A stretch of DNA of 64,000 nucleotides from Rhodopirellula europaea 6C. Lineage in GTDB: Bacteria > Planctomycetota > Planctomycetia > Pirellulales > Pirellulaceae. Both the position numbers and the translations under genes were made by a program. This document shows, piece after piece, positions 8,379-18,408 of the stretch (position 1 is its first letter; every line of letters starts with the position of its first letter). The stretch is from assembly GCF_000338295.1 (NCBI RefSeq), contig NZ_ANMO01000111.1, forward strand, positions 1 through 64,000, in the 5' to 3' direction. Under the pieces are notes generated by a model. That model was not told where the DNA came from. It saw only the letters and a list, made by a program, of their open reading frames with translations, and searched no databases.

Positions 8379-10631
8379 GTGAGTGTTCAAAAAGTTCGCG
8401 TGGAGCGAAAAATTGGTGATTCGGTGCTGTCGTTCGAGACAGGACACATCGCTAAACAAGCAGCCGGCAGTGTGCTGGTTCAATACGGCGAAACCGTTGT
8501 GCTGGTCGCGGCCGCATCGGGTACGCCACGTCCGGGAATCGATTTCTTCCCCTTGATGTGTGATTACCGCGAGCGATTGGCTGCGGCTGGTAAGTTCCCT
8601 GGTGGCTTCCTGAAACGCGAAGGTCGTCCCAGCACAAAAGAAATCCTCAGCTCGCGTTTGATGGATCGCCCGATCCGCCCACTTTGGCCAGCTGGTTACA
8701 AAGACGAAGTCCAGGTCCAAGCTTGCGTAATCGCAAGTGACTTGCAAAACGATGGCGACGTGTTGGCAATGATCGGTGGAGCCACCGCGTTGCACATCAG
8801 CCCACTGCCATTCAAAGGCCCTCTGGGTAGCGTTCGAGTCGGTAAGGTCGACGGCAAATTGGTTGCCTTCCCAACCGCTGATCAACTCGAACAAAGCGAG
8901 CTGGACATGATCGTCAGCGGCAGCCGTGACATGGTTGCCATGATCGAAGGCTTCGCCAACGAAATGCCTGAAGACGAAATGATGGAAGCGATTGGCTTCG
9001 CCCATGACGCCATCCGCGAAGTCATCGACCTGCAAGAAGAGTTCTACAAAAAGGTCAATCCAGAGAAGACTCCTTATCAGTCTCCTGAAGACGACGGATT
9101 GCTCGAGCGTTTGACCGACGCTTACTACAGCGACTTCAAAGCCGCTCAGCAAACTTCGGGCAAACAAGCTCGTGCGGAAGCCGTTCGTGCCGTTCGCGAT
9201 CGTGCCATGGCTGACGTCATTCCTGACCCCAACGCAGCCGACGCTGTTTGCGTCAACCGCTTCAAAACCGTCTGGCACGACTTGGAAGAAAAGGTCGTTC
9301 GCGATCTGATCCTCGCCGGCACCCGCCCCGACGGTCGCGACCACAACTCGCTTCGCGCCATCCACTGCGAAACCGACTTGTTGCCACGCGTTCACGGTTC
9401 GGCTCTGTTCCAACGTGGCGAAACCCAAGCCCTGATCACGATTGCATTGGGAACCAGCCGCGACGAACAACGCGTCGACGGTCTGCAAGACGAGTACAGC
9501 AAGAAGTTCATGCTGGACTACAACTTCCCTTCGTACTCGGTTGGCGAATGCCGTCCGATTCGTGGGCCTGGACGTCGTGAAATCGGACACGGTTGCTTGG
9601 CCGAGCGAAGTGTCGCTCCCGTGCTTCCTTCCGCCGACGACTTCCCCTACACGATTCGCGTGATCAGCGACATCACCGAATCGAACGGTAGCTCCTCGAT
9701 GGCTTCCGTTTGTGGTGCGACCCTCGGCCTGATGGCATCGGGCGTTCCAATCAGCAACCCAGTCGCTGGTATCTCGGTCGGCCTCGTCCAAGACGGTCCT
9801 GACAACTGGTGCTTGATCACCGACATCCTCGGAACCGAAGATCACTTCGGCGACATGGACTTCAAGATCGCTGGTACCCAAAACGGTATTACCGGTATCC
9901 AGTTGGACTTGAAAGTCACCGGTGTCACCAACGACATCATCCGCGCCACGCTGAAACAATCTCGTGAAGCTCGGATCGAAATCCTGAAGAAAATGCTGAC
10001 GGCGATCCCACGTCCTCGCCGCGAAATCTCGCCGACCGCTCCTCGTTTGCTTCGCACGAAGATCTCGCCCGATAAGATCGGTGCCCTGATCGGACCTGGC
10101 GGAAAGAACATCCGTGGAATTCAAGAAACGACCGGTGCGGTCATCGAAGTCGATGATGAAGGCACCGTCTTGGTTGCCAGCAGCAACAAAGAGTCGGCTC
10201 AAGAAGCCATGCGTCAGGTCGAAGCCTGCACGGCCACCGTTCAGATCGGCAAGATCTACGACGGCACCGTCAGCAGCATCAAAGAGTTTGGTGCCTTCGT
10301 TGAAATCCTTCCCGGTCGCGATGGACTGGTTCACATCAGCGAAATGAGTGGCGGATACATCAGCAGCCTTGACCAAGTGATCGCCGTCGGCGACGCCATG
10401 AAGGTCTTGGTCATCGATGTTGACGAGCACGATCGCGTCAAGCTCAGCCGTCGCAAAGCTCTTGAAGAGCTCGGCGAAGAAGATCCTTTGGCCGTTGAAG
10501 GCGAAGGTGGCGGCGACGGAGAAGGCGGTGGCGACGGTGAAGATCGTCCACGTCGTCGACGTGGCGGTGGAGGCGGCGGAGGTCGCGGACGCGGCCCACG
10601 TCGTAGCGGCGGCGGACGCGATCGCGACTGA
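8379..10631 (+). CDS. pnp: Polynucleotide phosphorylase
   Basis: This 750-residue 3'-5' exoribonuclease degrades RNA with phosphate, releasing nucleoside diphosphates. Visible parts: a first RNase PH core (about 5-230), an all-alpha linker, a second RNase PH core (about 310-540, with GRDHNSLR and the GHGCLAERS region), a KH domain (about 555-615, IGPGGKNIRGIQ) and an S1 domain (about 625-695, YDGTVSSIKEFGAFVEILPGR). A tail of about 50 residues follows, rich in Gly, Glu, Asp and then Arg/Gly. The start is GTG at 8379, preceded by AAGAGG; this fits the family N-terminus VSVQKVRVE. The open frame to 8184 is not used. The RG-rich tail is longer than in E. coli PNPase and may add RNA or protein contacts. 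Confidence 0.97.
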   Translation: MSVQKVRVERKIGDSVLSFETGHIAKQAAGSVLVQYGETVVLVAAASGTPRPGIDFFPLMCDYRERLAAAGKFPGGFLKREGRPSTKEILSSRLMDRPIRPLWPAGYKDEVQVQACVIASDLQNDGDVLAMIGGATALHISPLPFKGPLGSVRVGKVDGKLVAFPTADQLEQSELDMIVSGSRDMVAMIEGFANEMPEDEMMEAIGFAHDAIREVIDLQEEFYKKVNPEKTPYQSPEDDGLLERLTDAYYSDFKAAQQTSGKQARAEAVRAVRDRAMADVIPDPNAADAVCVNRFKTVWHDLEEKVVRDLILAGTRPDGRDHNSLRAIHCETDLLPRVHGSALFQRGETQALITIALGTSRDEQRVDGLQDEYSKKFMLDYNFPSYSVGECRPIRGPGRREIGHGCLAERSVAPVLPSADDFPYTIRVISDITESNGSSSMASVCGATLGLMASGVPISNPVAGISVGLVQDGPDNWCLITDILGTEDHFGDMDFKIAGTQNGITGIQLDLKVTGVTNDIIRATLKQSREARIEILKKMLTAIPRPRREISPTAPRLLRTKISPDKIGALIGPGGKNIRGIQETTGAVIEVDDEGTVLVASSNKESAQEAMRQVEACTATVQIGKIYDGTVSSIKEFGAFVEILPGRDGLVHISEMSGGYISSLDQVIAVGDAMKVLVIDVDEHDRVKLSRRKALEELGEEDPLAVEGEGGGDGEGGGDGEDRPRRRRGGGGGGGRGRGPRRSGGGRDRD

Positions 10632-10669
10632 TCGCTTCTGAACCGAAGCAACACTGATTGATCATTTAA

Positions 10670-10700
10670 CCCCGGCATCTGATTCGATGCCGGGGTTTTT
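10670..10700 (+). terminator. Strong terminator after pnp
   Basis: CCCCGGCATC (10670-10679) pairs perfectly with GATGCCGGGG (10686-10695) over a 6-nt loop and is followed by five T. It separates pnp from the convergent dehydrogenase-like gene. Confidence 0.95.
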
Positions 10701-10763
10701 CATGCGCCGCTGGGCAGCTACCAATTGCTTTCCGGCAAACCCAAGCATTCCCACAACCTTCGT

Positions 10764-13700
10764 TTAATGCGCGGGCGAAGACTTCAGGTAGGCCATCAAA
10801 TCCACCAATTCACGCTCAGTCATCAACTCAGCAAGATTGTTGGGCATCAATGAACGCTGAGACGCTTGCTGAGCTTCCACGCTGTCGACGCGAACCTCCT
10901 GAGTCTTCCCATCCGACGTGGTCAAACGAATCAACTCGTCGTCCTGGCTGGCAACCAAACCAACCAGTACACGGCCATCATCCAGCAGCAAACTCTGCGT
11001 TCGAAATGCTTGGTCAATGTTGCGATCCGGAAGCACCACATCCTCGAGCAACCGCTCCACACTTCGCGTAATGGCTCCGTCCAACTGCGGTCCGACCAAA
11101 CTTCCTTCTCCGCGAAGCTGGTGACAGGTTTGGCAGTGCTTTGTGAACACAGCTTTGCCCTTCACCGCGTCGCTATCCATGCTTCGAACCGACGCGAGCA
11201 ACTGGCTCAACTTCTCCATCCGTCCCGAGTCAACGACGATCCCTTCCGTCAACTCTTTCATTCGCTCACGCAAAGCTTCGTTCAGCTTTGGCTCCATCGC
11301 TTGATGCACATCCGCATCGACTAAGACTTCGGCGGCATACACCCCCGACTCAATCACTGAAAACAATCCCGCCAACTCGGCACCGCTTGCAATCCAGTTC
11401 AGCACCAGTTTGCGTTGTTGCGAAGCACTCAGATGTGGTCCCAATTGCTTTAGCAGATCAATCGTGTCCCACCGCTCATCCTCAATCGCGACAACAATCG
11501 ACTCCGCCAAATCCACACGCCCAATTTCCCCCGACACGAACTGTGCGAGCGTCGACATTCCAGGTTTGCCTTTCAGATTCGCTACAGTGCCTGCGGCATT
11601 CAACCGTGTCAGCACACCATGCCGTTCATCAACCAGCAGTTCTTTTAGATGACGCTCAAATTCGGAAAGTTCGAGTCGTTCAACCCAGTCGAACACTCTC
11701 GCCCAACGACGAGACGATCCCGAAGGACCAAGTCTTTTCGGCGTGAAGTCACCGATCGCCAACCATGCGTAGGCTGTGCCAGAGTCACCGTCGACCGCTT
11801 CGATTCGCACCAACTGTCCAATCACATCGCGGGTGTCCCAAACGACCAGCTCCGCGACATCAGAACGAGGAGGCATCACCTGCCCCAGCACCTCGCCTGT
11901 TTTTGCTGAACGAAGACGAACGAAGTTCTGCTCCGGATTGGCTTGCCCTGGTCGAGCATTGTGCCCAGCGATTCGAAATTGAATTCGTTCGGGTGCCTCA
12001 AACCAATCGCTTGCGAACATTCCGGTGTACGTCTCACCAAGCGGAAAGCTACTCATCAATTCAGCAAACTCATCGCGTTCCGCCAGCGACGGTGCGACGG
12101 ATGTCAAACGCCGCTCGGTACCCCAATCGCGACCGCCGGAACCAAACCAACCGACCGAAGCTTCGCCGTCAGCGGTCAATGCGTTCCATTGGGATTCAAT
12201 CAATTCCAGTGCCCAAGCTCGAATCGACGCTGGGACACTCGTCGAGTGGGAGCCGACCGCGTCACTGATCAAATGCAACCAATCGAATGCCTGCTCCGTA
12301 TCGCCACCTGCCATTTGCTTGGCTAGCTCTACACAAGCATCCACTTGGTCTGGTTGAGCCAAAGACACCGCGTGGCTGAACAAGGCTTGGTTCGACGTTC
12401 GCTCGCCATCGTCCTGCGTCGCTGTTCCCAAATATGCCAAGATCGGATCGACCACTTCGGTTCGCTTCAGCCCCAGCATGACCGAGACGGCTTCCGCGTC
12501 AGGCACCGATTTCCAAAACGGATCGTCACCTGGCGTTCGCTGCAACAAATCGCGAATGGCGATACGGATCGTTTGCCGCAGCACAACGTCCGCGTCATCA
12601 ACTTGAGATAGCGTTGCAAGCAATCCAGCCACATCAGTGGTGTCGCCGCGTCGTCCGATACACTCCGCCGCCATTCGCACAACATGGGCACTTTCGTGCG
12701 TTAAGAACTCACGAACCCGCGTCAATGCCATAGCGTCCGCATTGCCTTCTGAAGCCATTCGAAGTTCTGATACCAACCGCTGCTCTTCACCTGTCGATTC
12801 ACTATCATCGTGCCCAGCCCCCGTGTACCGAATCTGCCAGATGCGACCACTCGTTCGATCTCGCTCCGGATGTTCCAACGGCACTTCGTAGTGGCCAATG
12901 ATCTTGTTGTAGAAATCCGCGACGTAGATGTTTCCTTGTTCATCAACCTGAATATCCACGGGCCGAAACCAAGGGTCATCGCTGGTCAGAAAATCCGGCA
13001 GCGCACGCCCCTTCGCCGTCGCCCCAACGAACTCACGATGGTTCCAATTCAAACGCGACGTCATCACGTTGCCGCTGATAAAACAGTTCCGAAGTGGAAC
13101 GACAGGCGAGTTCGGTGGGAAGAATTGAATGCCAGAAATTGCCGTGCTGCCATGCAAATGATCCATCATCGGCGGCAGAAACCCCAGCCCATCATGTGGC
13201 CGACCAAAACTCGGGTAGCACGCACCGGCGACCAGTTGGGTGATCGGTTTACTGTGACAGTCCGCCGAATACCAATACCCCCATTCGTCCCTGGTCATTC
13301 CAAACGGATTGACTTGTCCGCGTGTATGCAACTCCACCCGACTCCCATCGGGCCGGAAACGGAACGTGTTGCCTGAGTGCATCGTGACAACGTGCCCATC
13401 CGTTCCGGCAACTCGGCTTTGATTGTTGAATCCATGACAAGCATAGATCCAACCATCACCACCATCTCGCATGGAATTGATCATGCCGTGCGTGTCTCGG
13501 GTCGTGTCGAACGGCCCCAAGACGACCTCTCGTTTGTCACACGTTCCATCGCCGTCAGTGTCACGGAGGTACCAAATGTTTGGAATGCTGAAGCACAAAC
13601 ACCCATCTCCGTAGGGCAGCACTCCCATTGGGATGTTCAATCCATCCGCGAATGTCCTGATTGAATCGGCGTCCCCATCTCCATCAGTGTCTTTTAAGAC

Positions 13701-14120
13701 CTTGACTGAATCGGGGCCTTTCTCGTTCGATGCCACCGGATATGGATAAGCAACACTGTTGGTCACCCAGAGACTTCCCTCTGAATCCATCGCCATATTC
13801 AACGGCTTGGCAATTTCGGGCTCCGATGCAAAGAGCCGTACCTCGAAGTCGGGCGGCAGGTGGAACCCAGCCATCTCCTCGGCGGGTGTTAGGTGCTCCG
13901 TCGATCGGACCCCTTCACCGTAAATCTCCGCGGCTGTCACCGGTTCGGCAGCCCCCACCGGCTTCTTCACCGTTGCGATTTCCAATGGATTCGCTTCCTG
14001 GCCGATCGCGGCAGTCCCTCCGCTCAGAGAAAAGACCAATAGCGAACAGCAGAAAACTGCTGAAGAACGAAAATCCGCATGGGTATCGCTGCGGAGGTGA
14101 TTGAATCGAAGACGCTTCAT
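10764..14120 (-). CDS. Exported PVC-type membrane-bound dehydrogenase-like protein with C-terminal heme domain
   Basis: The 1118-residue product has a signal peptide (about 1-45, ending AAIGQE). An N-terminal beta-propeller-like domain follows (about 60-450, with DGSLWV-type and FADGLNIPMG blades), as in the Pirellula/Verrucomicrobium dehydrogenase-like family. Next come a helical HEAT-like middle and a C-terminal cytochrome-c-like domain with CQTCH at about residue 996 and a Met ligand probably further on (SLMPNN). These large proteins are abundant in planctomycetes and are thought to oxidise sugars or related compounds in the periplasm; the substrate is unknown. ATG at 14120 is preferred because AGGA stands 9 bases before it; ATG at 14129 is the alternative. 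It diverges from the ThuA gene 121 bp away, which suggests a shared control region with the carbohydrate cluster. Confidence 0.88.
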   Translation of the reverse strand: MKRLRFNHLRSDTHADFRSSAVFCCSLLVFSLSGGTAAIGQEANPLEIATVKKPVGAAEPVTAAEIYGEGVRSTEHLTPAEEMAGFHLPPDFEVRLFASEPEIAKPLNMAMDSEGSLWVTNSVAYPYPVASNEKGPDSVKVLKDTDGDGDADSIRTFADGLNIPMGVLPYGDGCLCFSIPNIWYLRDTDGDGTCDKREVVLGPFDTTRDTHGMINSMRDGGDGWIYACHGFNNQSRVAGTDGHVVTMHSGNTFRFRPDGSRVELHTRGQVNPFGMTRDEWGYWYSADCHSKPITQLVAGACYPSFGRPHDGLGFLPPMMDHLHGSTAISGIQFFPPNSPVVPLRNCFISGNVMTSRLNWNHREFVGATAKGRALPDFLTSDDPWFRPVDIQVDEQGNIYVADFYNKIIGHYEVPLEHPERDRTSGRIWQIRYTGAGHDDSESTGEEQRLVSELRMASEGNADAMALTRVREFLTHESAHVVRMAAECIGRRGDTTDVAGLLATLSQVDDADVVLRQTIRIAIRDLLQRTPGDDPFWKSVPDAEAVSVMLGLKRTEVVDPILAYLGTATQDDGERTSNQALFSHAVSLAQPDQVDACVELAKQMAGGDTEQAFDWLHLISDAVGSHSTSVPASIRAWALELIESQWNALTADGEASVGWFGSGGRDWGTERRLTSVAPSLAERDEFAELMSSFPLGETYTGMFASDWFEAPERIQFRIAGHNARPGQANPEQNFVRLRSAKTGEVLGQVMPPRSDVAELVVWDTRDVIGQLVRIEAVDGDSGTAYAWLAIGDFTPKRLGPSGSSRRWARVFDWVERLELSEFERHLKELLVDERHGVLTRLNAAGTVANLKGKPGMSTLAQFVSGEIGRVDLAESIVVAIEDERWDTIDLLKQLGPHLSASQQRKLVLNWIASGAELAGLFSVIESGVYAAEVLVDADVHQAMEPKLNEALRERMKELTEGIVVDSGRMEKLSQLLASVRSMDSDAVKGKAVFTKHCQTCHQLRGEGSLVGPQLDGAITRSVERLLEDVVLPDRNIDQAFRTQSLLLDDGRVLVGLVASQDDELIRLTTSDGKTQEVRVDSVEAQQASQRSLMPNNLAELMTERELVDLMAYLKSSPAH

Positions 14121-14241
14121 GGAACGCATTCCTGTGGGGTTTGATTTCAGCAGAAAACACCTTACCCCAACCAAATACCTGACTGGTCGTTTACAATACG
14201 CAACCTTCCGATCTTTCGACCCACCTCAAGTTCACATCACG

Positions 14242-15111
14242 ATGCAAAAGTTCATCCTTCTCGCGATTGCCGCCCTTCTGTCTCCCCTCTTCGTTGCGAG
14301 TGCGACTCACGGGGAAGACGCCGCTGCTTCATCCGAAAAGAAGCCGCTTCAAGTGCTGCTCGTCGCCGGCGGTTGCTGCCACGACTACACCAGCCAAACA
14401 AAGATTTTGAAGGAGGGATTGGAGGAGCGAATCAATGCGAAGGTCACGGTTGTGTTGAGCGACAACACGACCACCCGAGCACGATTCGACATTTACGAGT
14501 CCGACGATTGGGCAGATGGTTATGACGTTGTGATTCACGACGAGTGTTCAGCTGACGTCATCGAAAAGCCCTACGTGAATCGAATTTTGAAACAGCACCT
14601 CGATGGCGTGCCAGCCGTGAACCTTCACTGCGCCATGCACAGCTATCGTTGGGACGACTTCCGCAAACCGGTTCAAGACGGTGCCGACAATGCGGGCTGG
14701 TACGAAATGCTCGGATTGCAATCGACCGGCCACGGTCCCAAGTTCCCAATCGACATCAAACACTTGGACAAACACCCCATCACCGCTGGCATGGAAGATT
14801 GGACGACCATCAACGAAGAGCTCTACAACAACGTTCGTGTGTTTGATGGTGCCTCGGCTTTGATCCAGGGCATCCAAGAGACGCCGCCAAACAAGAGACA
14901 ATTGAAGCAAAACCCAAACGCGCAAGCAAAAGAAGCCACCGCCGTCGTTGCTTGGACCAACGAATACGGCCCAAATAAAACGCGAATCTTTAGCACTTCG
15001 CTCGGTCACCAAAACGAAACCGTCGCCGACGCTCGCTACATGGATCTCGTTTCGCGTGGTGTGCTCTGGGCCGCTGGACAACTCGACGAAACCACCGCCT
15101 CAGCCGAGTGA
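14242..15111 (+). CDS. Exported ThuA-domain protein
   Basis: The 289-residue product has a signal peptide (MQKFILLAIAALL to about residue 26) and a ThuA-like domain, a glutamine-amidotransferase-like fold linked to trehalose or other sugar use. Seen are the opening LLVAGGCCHDY, HDECSADV, NLHCAMHSYR and, near the end, RIFSTSLGHQNETV, the usual Gly-His motif of the family. ThuA proteins are thought to bind or convert sugars, and the exact reaction is not settled. It opens a plus-strand run with the PhoD-like phosphatase 50 bp later and the fucose genes beyond. Confidence 0.88.
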   Translation: MQKFILLAIAALLSPLFVASATHGEDAAASSEKKPLQVLLVAGGCCHDYTSQTKILKEGLEERINAKVTVVLSDNTTTRARFDIYESDDWADGYDVVIHDECSADVIEKPYVNRILKQHLDGVPAVNLHCAMHSYRWDDFRKPVQDGADNAGWYEMLGLQSTGHGPKFPIDIKHLDKHPITAGMEDWTTINEELYNNVRVFDGASALIQGIQETPPNKRQLKQNPNAQAKEATAVVAWTNEYGPNKTRIFSTSLGHQNETVADARYMDLVSRGVLWAAGQLDETTASAE

Positions 15112-15161
15112 ATTCCGAGTTGTTCCTGCGTAACTTCCCAGTGCTCCTTGCTTGAGTTGAA

Positions 15162-16577
15162 ATGATGCGATCACGTCTTGCTTTGGTCTTTCTCGCGTTG
15201 CTTGTTTGCCCATCTCTGGTTCAAGCACAACAGCATTTCCTAGGCCAAGGCGTGATGTCTGGCGAAGTCACTTCGACCAGCGTGTTGCTGCAGACGCGAC
15301 TGACCGCGAGAGAAGGGCTGGACGAATCCGGAGACCTGCCCGGACGTGCGGGAAGAGTCCGTTTCGAATGGTCCGCCAGCCCAGATTTTAAGTCGTCGCA
15401 AACAAGCGATCTTTTGACCGCGGAACCTGGCAACGACTTCATCGTGCGGCACCAAGTGTCGTCACTCACGCCAGGAACGCGTTACTACTATCGAGCTTTG
15501 GTTTCCATCGCGACCGAAGAACGTCCGCTCGAACCAACCGGTCAGTTCCAAACTCTTCCGGGTGAAGATTCCGAGGCTGACGTTGAGTTCCTGGTTTTCA
15601 GTTGCATGAACTACAACAAGTTCTTGCACGGCAAGAAAGCCAAATCATCCGGTCCACTGACCGCCACGGAAGAGGACAAGCGATTGGGTTACCCGTCGTT
15701 GGTCCACATGAAAGAACTCTCGCCAGCGTTCTTCGTTGGTACCGGTGACATCGTCTACTACGACAATCCCTATCGAAATGCAGAGACGCTATCGCAACTC
15801 CGAAAATGCTGGCACGAACAATTTCGCTTCCCACGTCTGATCGATTTTTTGAAAGAAGCTCCAGGGTATTGGTCCAAAGACGACCATGACTTCCGTTTCA
15901 ACGATTCGGACCACGACAAAGACCGCCTGCCGCTTCCGCAAACCGGAATCGATGTCTTTCGAGAACAATTGCCGATCGTTCCCGCTGGCGATCAAGACTC
16001 ACCGACCTATCGAACTTTTCGCGTCAACAAACACCTTCAAATTTGGTTGACCGAAGGTCGCGACTACCGATCGCCCAATCGCATGAAGGATGGCCCAGAG
16101 AAGACATTGTGGGGCAGCGAGCAAAAGCAATGGCTGCAGAGCACGTTGAAAGCGAGCGACGCGAAATGGAAATTGCTGATTTCGCCCACGCCTTTGGTCG
16201 GCCCCGACGATGCCTACAAGAAAGACAACCACGCCAACTTAAAAGGCTTTCGACACGAGGCGAATGAATTTTTCGAGTGGTTGGAATCCAACAAAATCGA
16301 TCACTTCATGACGATGTGCGGCGACCGACACTGGCAGTACCACAGCATTCATCCGTCAGGCATTCAAGAGTTTGCCTGTGGTGCCTTGAATGACGAAAAC
16401 TCTCGCATGGGCGTGTTGCCGGGATCCCGAAGAGGTACCGACCCCGATGCTTTGATCCGGCAACCATTCATCTCACCGGAACCCAGCGGAGGTTTTCTCT
16501 CCGTCACTGCGGGCGAGAATTTGCTGATCAAGTTCTACAACGACGAAGGCAAGCTTCTCTACGAAGCCCGCCCCTGA
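15162..16577 (+). CDS. PhoD-like alkaline phosphatase/phosphodiesterase, exported
   Basis: The 471-residue product has a signal peptide (to about VQAQQ) and an N-terminal fibronectin-like domain (about 25-130, the GEVTSTSVLLQTRL start typical of PhoD). A metallophosphatase domain follows, with metal-binding motifs SCMNYN, GTGDIVYYD, WSKDDHDFRFND and CGDRHWQYHS. PhoD enzymes use Ca/Fe to cleave phosphate mono- and diesters outside the cytoplasm. It follows the ThuA gene by 50 bp and precedes the fucosidase, so it may remove phosphate groups from polysaccharides, though general phosphate scavenging is equally possible. Confidence 0.9.
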   Translation: MMRSRLALVFLALLVCPSLVQAQQHFLGQGVMSGEVTSTSVLLQTRLTAREGLDESGDLPGRAGRVRFEWSASPDFKSSQTSDLLTAEPGNDFIVRHQVSSLTPGTRYYYRALVSIATEERPLEPTGQFQTLPGEDSEADVEFLVFSCMNYNKFLHGKKAKSSGPLTATEEDKRLGYPSLVHMKELSPAFFVGTGDIVYYDNPYRNAETLSQLRKCWHEQFRFPRLIDFLKEAPGYWSKDDHDFRFNDSDHDKDRLPLPQTGIDVFREQLPIVPAGDQDSPTYRTFRVNKHLQIWLTEGRDYRSPNRMKDGPEKTLWGSEQKQWLQSTLKASDAKWKLLISPTPLVGPDDAYKKDNHANLKGFRHEANEFFEWLESNKIDHFMTMCGDRHWQYHSIHPSGIQEFACGALNDENSRMGVLPGSRRGTDPDALIRQPFISPEPSGGFLSVTAGENLLIKFYNDEGKLLYEARP

Positions 16578-16800
16578 TCGCGATCTGGCGATTTCCAACC
16601 GCGAATTGGCGGTGCCTGCTGCGCCGAACGAGAATTGATTGCCCGTTGCTTTCGCCAGTTTAAAAATCCGCATGGAAAATTCAAACTCGGCTATGGGATT
16701 CCGGCGGGCTCAGTGGAAACTAATCCGACTGAAACGCTCCCTGAAGACGTTTCCTCCCCCACTAATCCCCGCGTTGCCCCGCCTTTCGATGAGCTGCAGC

Positions 16801-18408
16801 ATGAAATTTCGGACGACAGTGATGTCCATGTTGGCGTGTATCACACTCCAAACCGCCGTGGCGCAAGACCAAACGAAGCCGCACCCGGCGACTCTGCCTC
16901 ACCCAGAAGTTGAGCCAGCACTCAAGGACATCCACGCGACCATCGCCGAAGGTCCCTTCGAAGCCGACTGGAATTCGCTTGAGAAGTACGAGATTCCGCA
17001 GTGGTACAAGGATGCAAAATTCGGCATCTTCATTCACTGGGGAGCCTACAGCGTTCCCGCGTACGGTAGCGAATGGTACCCACGGCAGATGTACATCAAT
17101 CGTGACCGCCGTGGTGACAATTTCTTCCAGCATCACATCGATACCTACGGCCCTCACAAAACGTTTGGCTACAAAGACTTCATTCCGCAATTCAAAGCAG
17201 AAAAGTTTGACGCGGAAGCTTGGGCCCAGCTCTTCAAAGACACCGGAGCTCGATACGTCATCCCAGTTGCCGAGCATCACGACGGATTCCCGATGTACGA
17301 CTGTGCGTTCACTCGCTGGGACGCATCCGAAATGGGCCCCAAACGCGACGTGATTCAGGAACTGTCCGAAGCGGTTCGTTCAGAGGGCATGAAGTTCGGC
17401 GTCAGCAGTCACCGGGCATTCAACTGGATGTTCTACGTGCGTGACGAATCGTTCGACAACGCTGACCCACAGTACGCTGACCTCTATGGTCGTCCAATGC
17501 CTTTCTTGTTTGAAGAGAATGCATGGGACTATCAACACAACTTCACGCCTCAAGACGAACAATTCAAAGACGATTGGTTGGCTCGGTCGTGCGAACTGGT
17601 GGACAAGTACAAACCGGATGTGTTCTGGTTCGACTTTGGTATCACCCCGAAACACGGCGACTCGACTTACCTCAACAACACGTACGCCGAGCACCTGCAA
17701 AAATTCGCAGCCTACTACTACAACAAAACGACTGCGAAAGATTCCGACCTCGGCATCATCAACTACAAGTTCAACGCGTTTCCCGAATCCGCGGCGGTCT
17801 TGGACAAAGAACGCTCCAAGATGGCAGAGATCCGCAAGCCTTTCTGGCAAACCGATACGGCGGTGAGCTCTAGCTCATGGGGATACACGCAAAACCAACG
17901 CTACAAATCTCCCGAGCGTTTGGTGAACGACTTGGTCGACATTGTTAGCAAAAACGGCTGCCTGTTGTTGAACGTGGGACCTCGTGCCGATGGAACCATC
18001 CCCGAAGAAGACCAGGCGATCCTGAAGGCAATCGGCGATTGGCTAAAGATCAACGGTGAGGCCATCTACGAAACGACCTACTGGAAGACCTTTGGTGAAG
18101 GACCGACATCGGTTTCGACAGGTCACGTTTCCGAATCCAAGGACAAACCCTTCACATCGGAAGACCTGAGATTCACCACCCGCGACAACGTCTTGTACGT
18201 GCATGGATTGAAGTGGCCTGAGGACAACCAGATCACGATCAAAACCCTGGCTCAGGGAAGCGATCTGTATCCGGAAGAGATCAACACCATCCAACTGCTC
18301 GGATTCGACAAAGAACTGAATTGGGAACGAAACGCATCGGGCGTGACCGTTTCACTTCCAAAGGACAAAGCGTCCAAGTTTGCTTACGTCCTGAAGGTCA
18401 CCCAGTAA
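16801..18408 (+). CDS. Alpha-L-fucosidase, GH29, exported
   Basis: The 535-residue glycosidase releases L-fucose from polysaccharides or glycans. The GH29 signature is clear: FGIFIHWGAYSVPAYGSEWY (about 74-93), AEHHDGFPMY (158-166), and the strand DVFWFDFGI with the likely nucleophile Asp278. A C-terminal beta-sandwich of about 100 residues follows. ATG at 16801 is chosen because the signal peptide MKFRTTVMSMLACI starts there; the frame is open to 16639 but that extension is basic and looks non-coding. Its stop overlaps the start of the aldo/keto reductase (TAATG), so the two are translationally coupled. Confidence 0.93.
   Translation: MKFRTTVMSMLACITLQTAVAQDQTKPHPATLPHPEVEPALKDIHATIAEGPFEADWNSLEKYEIPQWYKDAKFGIFIHWGAYSVPAYGSEWYPRQMYINRDRRGDNFFQHHIDTYGPHKTFGYKDFIPQFKAEKFDAEAWAQLFKDTGARYVIPVAEHHDGFPMYDCAFTRWDASEMGPKRDVIQELSEAVRSEGMKFGVSSHRAFNWMFYVRDESFDNADPQYADLYGRPMPFLFEENAWDYQHNFTPQDEQFKDDWLARSCELVDKYKPDVFWFDFGITPKHGDSTYLNNTYAEHLQKFAAYYYNKTTAKDSDLGIINYKFNAFPESAAVLDKERSKMAEIRKPFWQTDTAVSSSSWGYTQNQRYKSPERLVNDLVDIVSKNGCLLLNVGPRADGTIPEEDQAILKAIGDWLKINGEAIYETTYWKTFGEGPTSVSTGHVSESKDKPFTSEDLRFTTRDNVLYVHGLKWPEDNQITIKTLAQGSDLYPEEINTIQLLGFDKELNWERNASGVTVSLPKDKASKFAYVLKVTQ

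Noticed and set aside
8268-10430. 720-codon minus-strand open frame opposite pnp
   Set aside because: It is fully antisense to a clear PNPase and its translation has no known domain; an effect of codon bias.
10501-10620. Tandem GGCGACGG/GGCGGAGG repeats as a DNA repeat or CRISPR-like array
   Set aside because: They encode the Gly/Asp/Arg-rich PNPase tail in frame; low-complexity coding sequence explains them.
14548-15081. 177-codon frame opposite the ThuA gene
   Set aside because: Antisense to a well-supported domain, with no start signal or motif.
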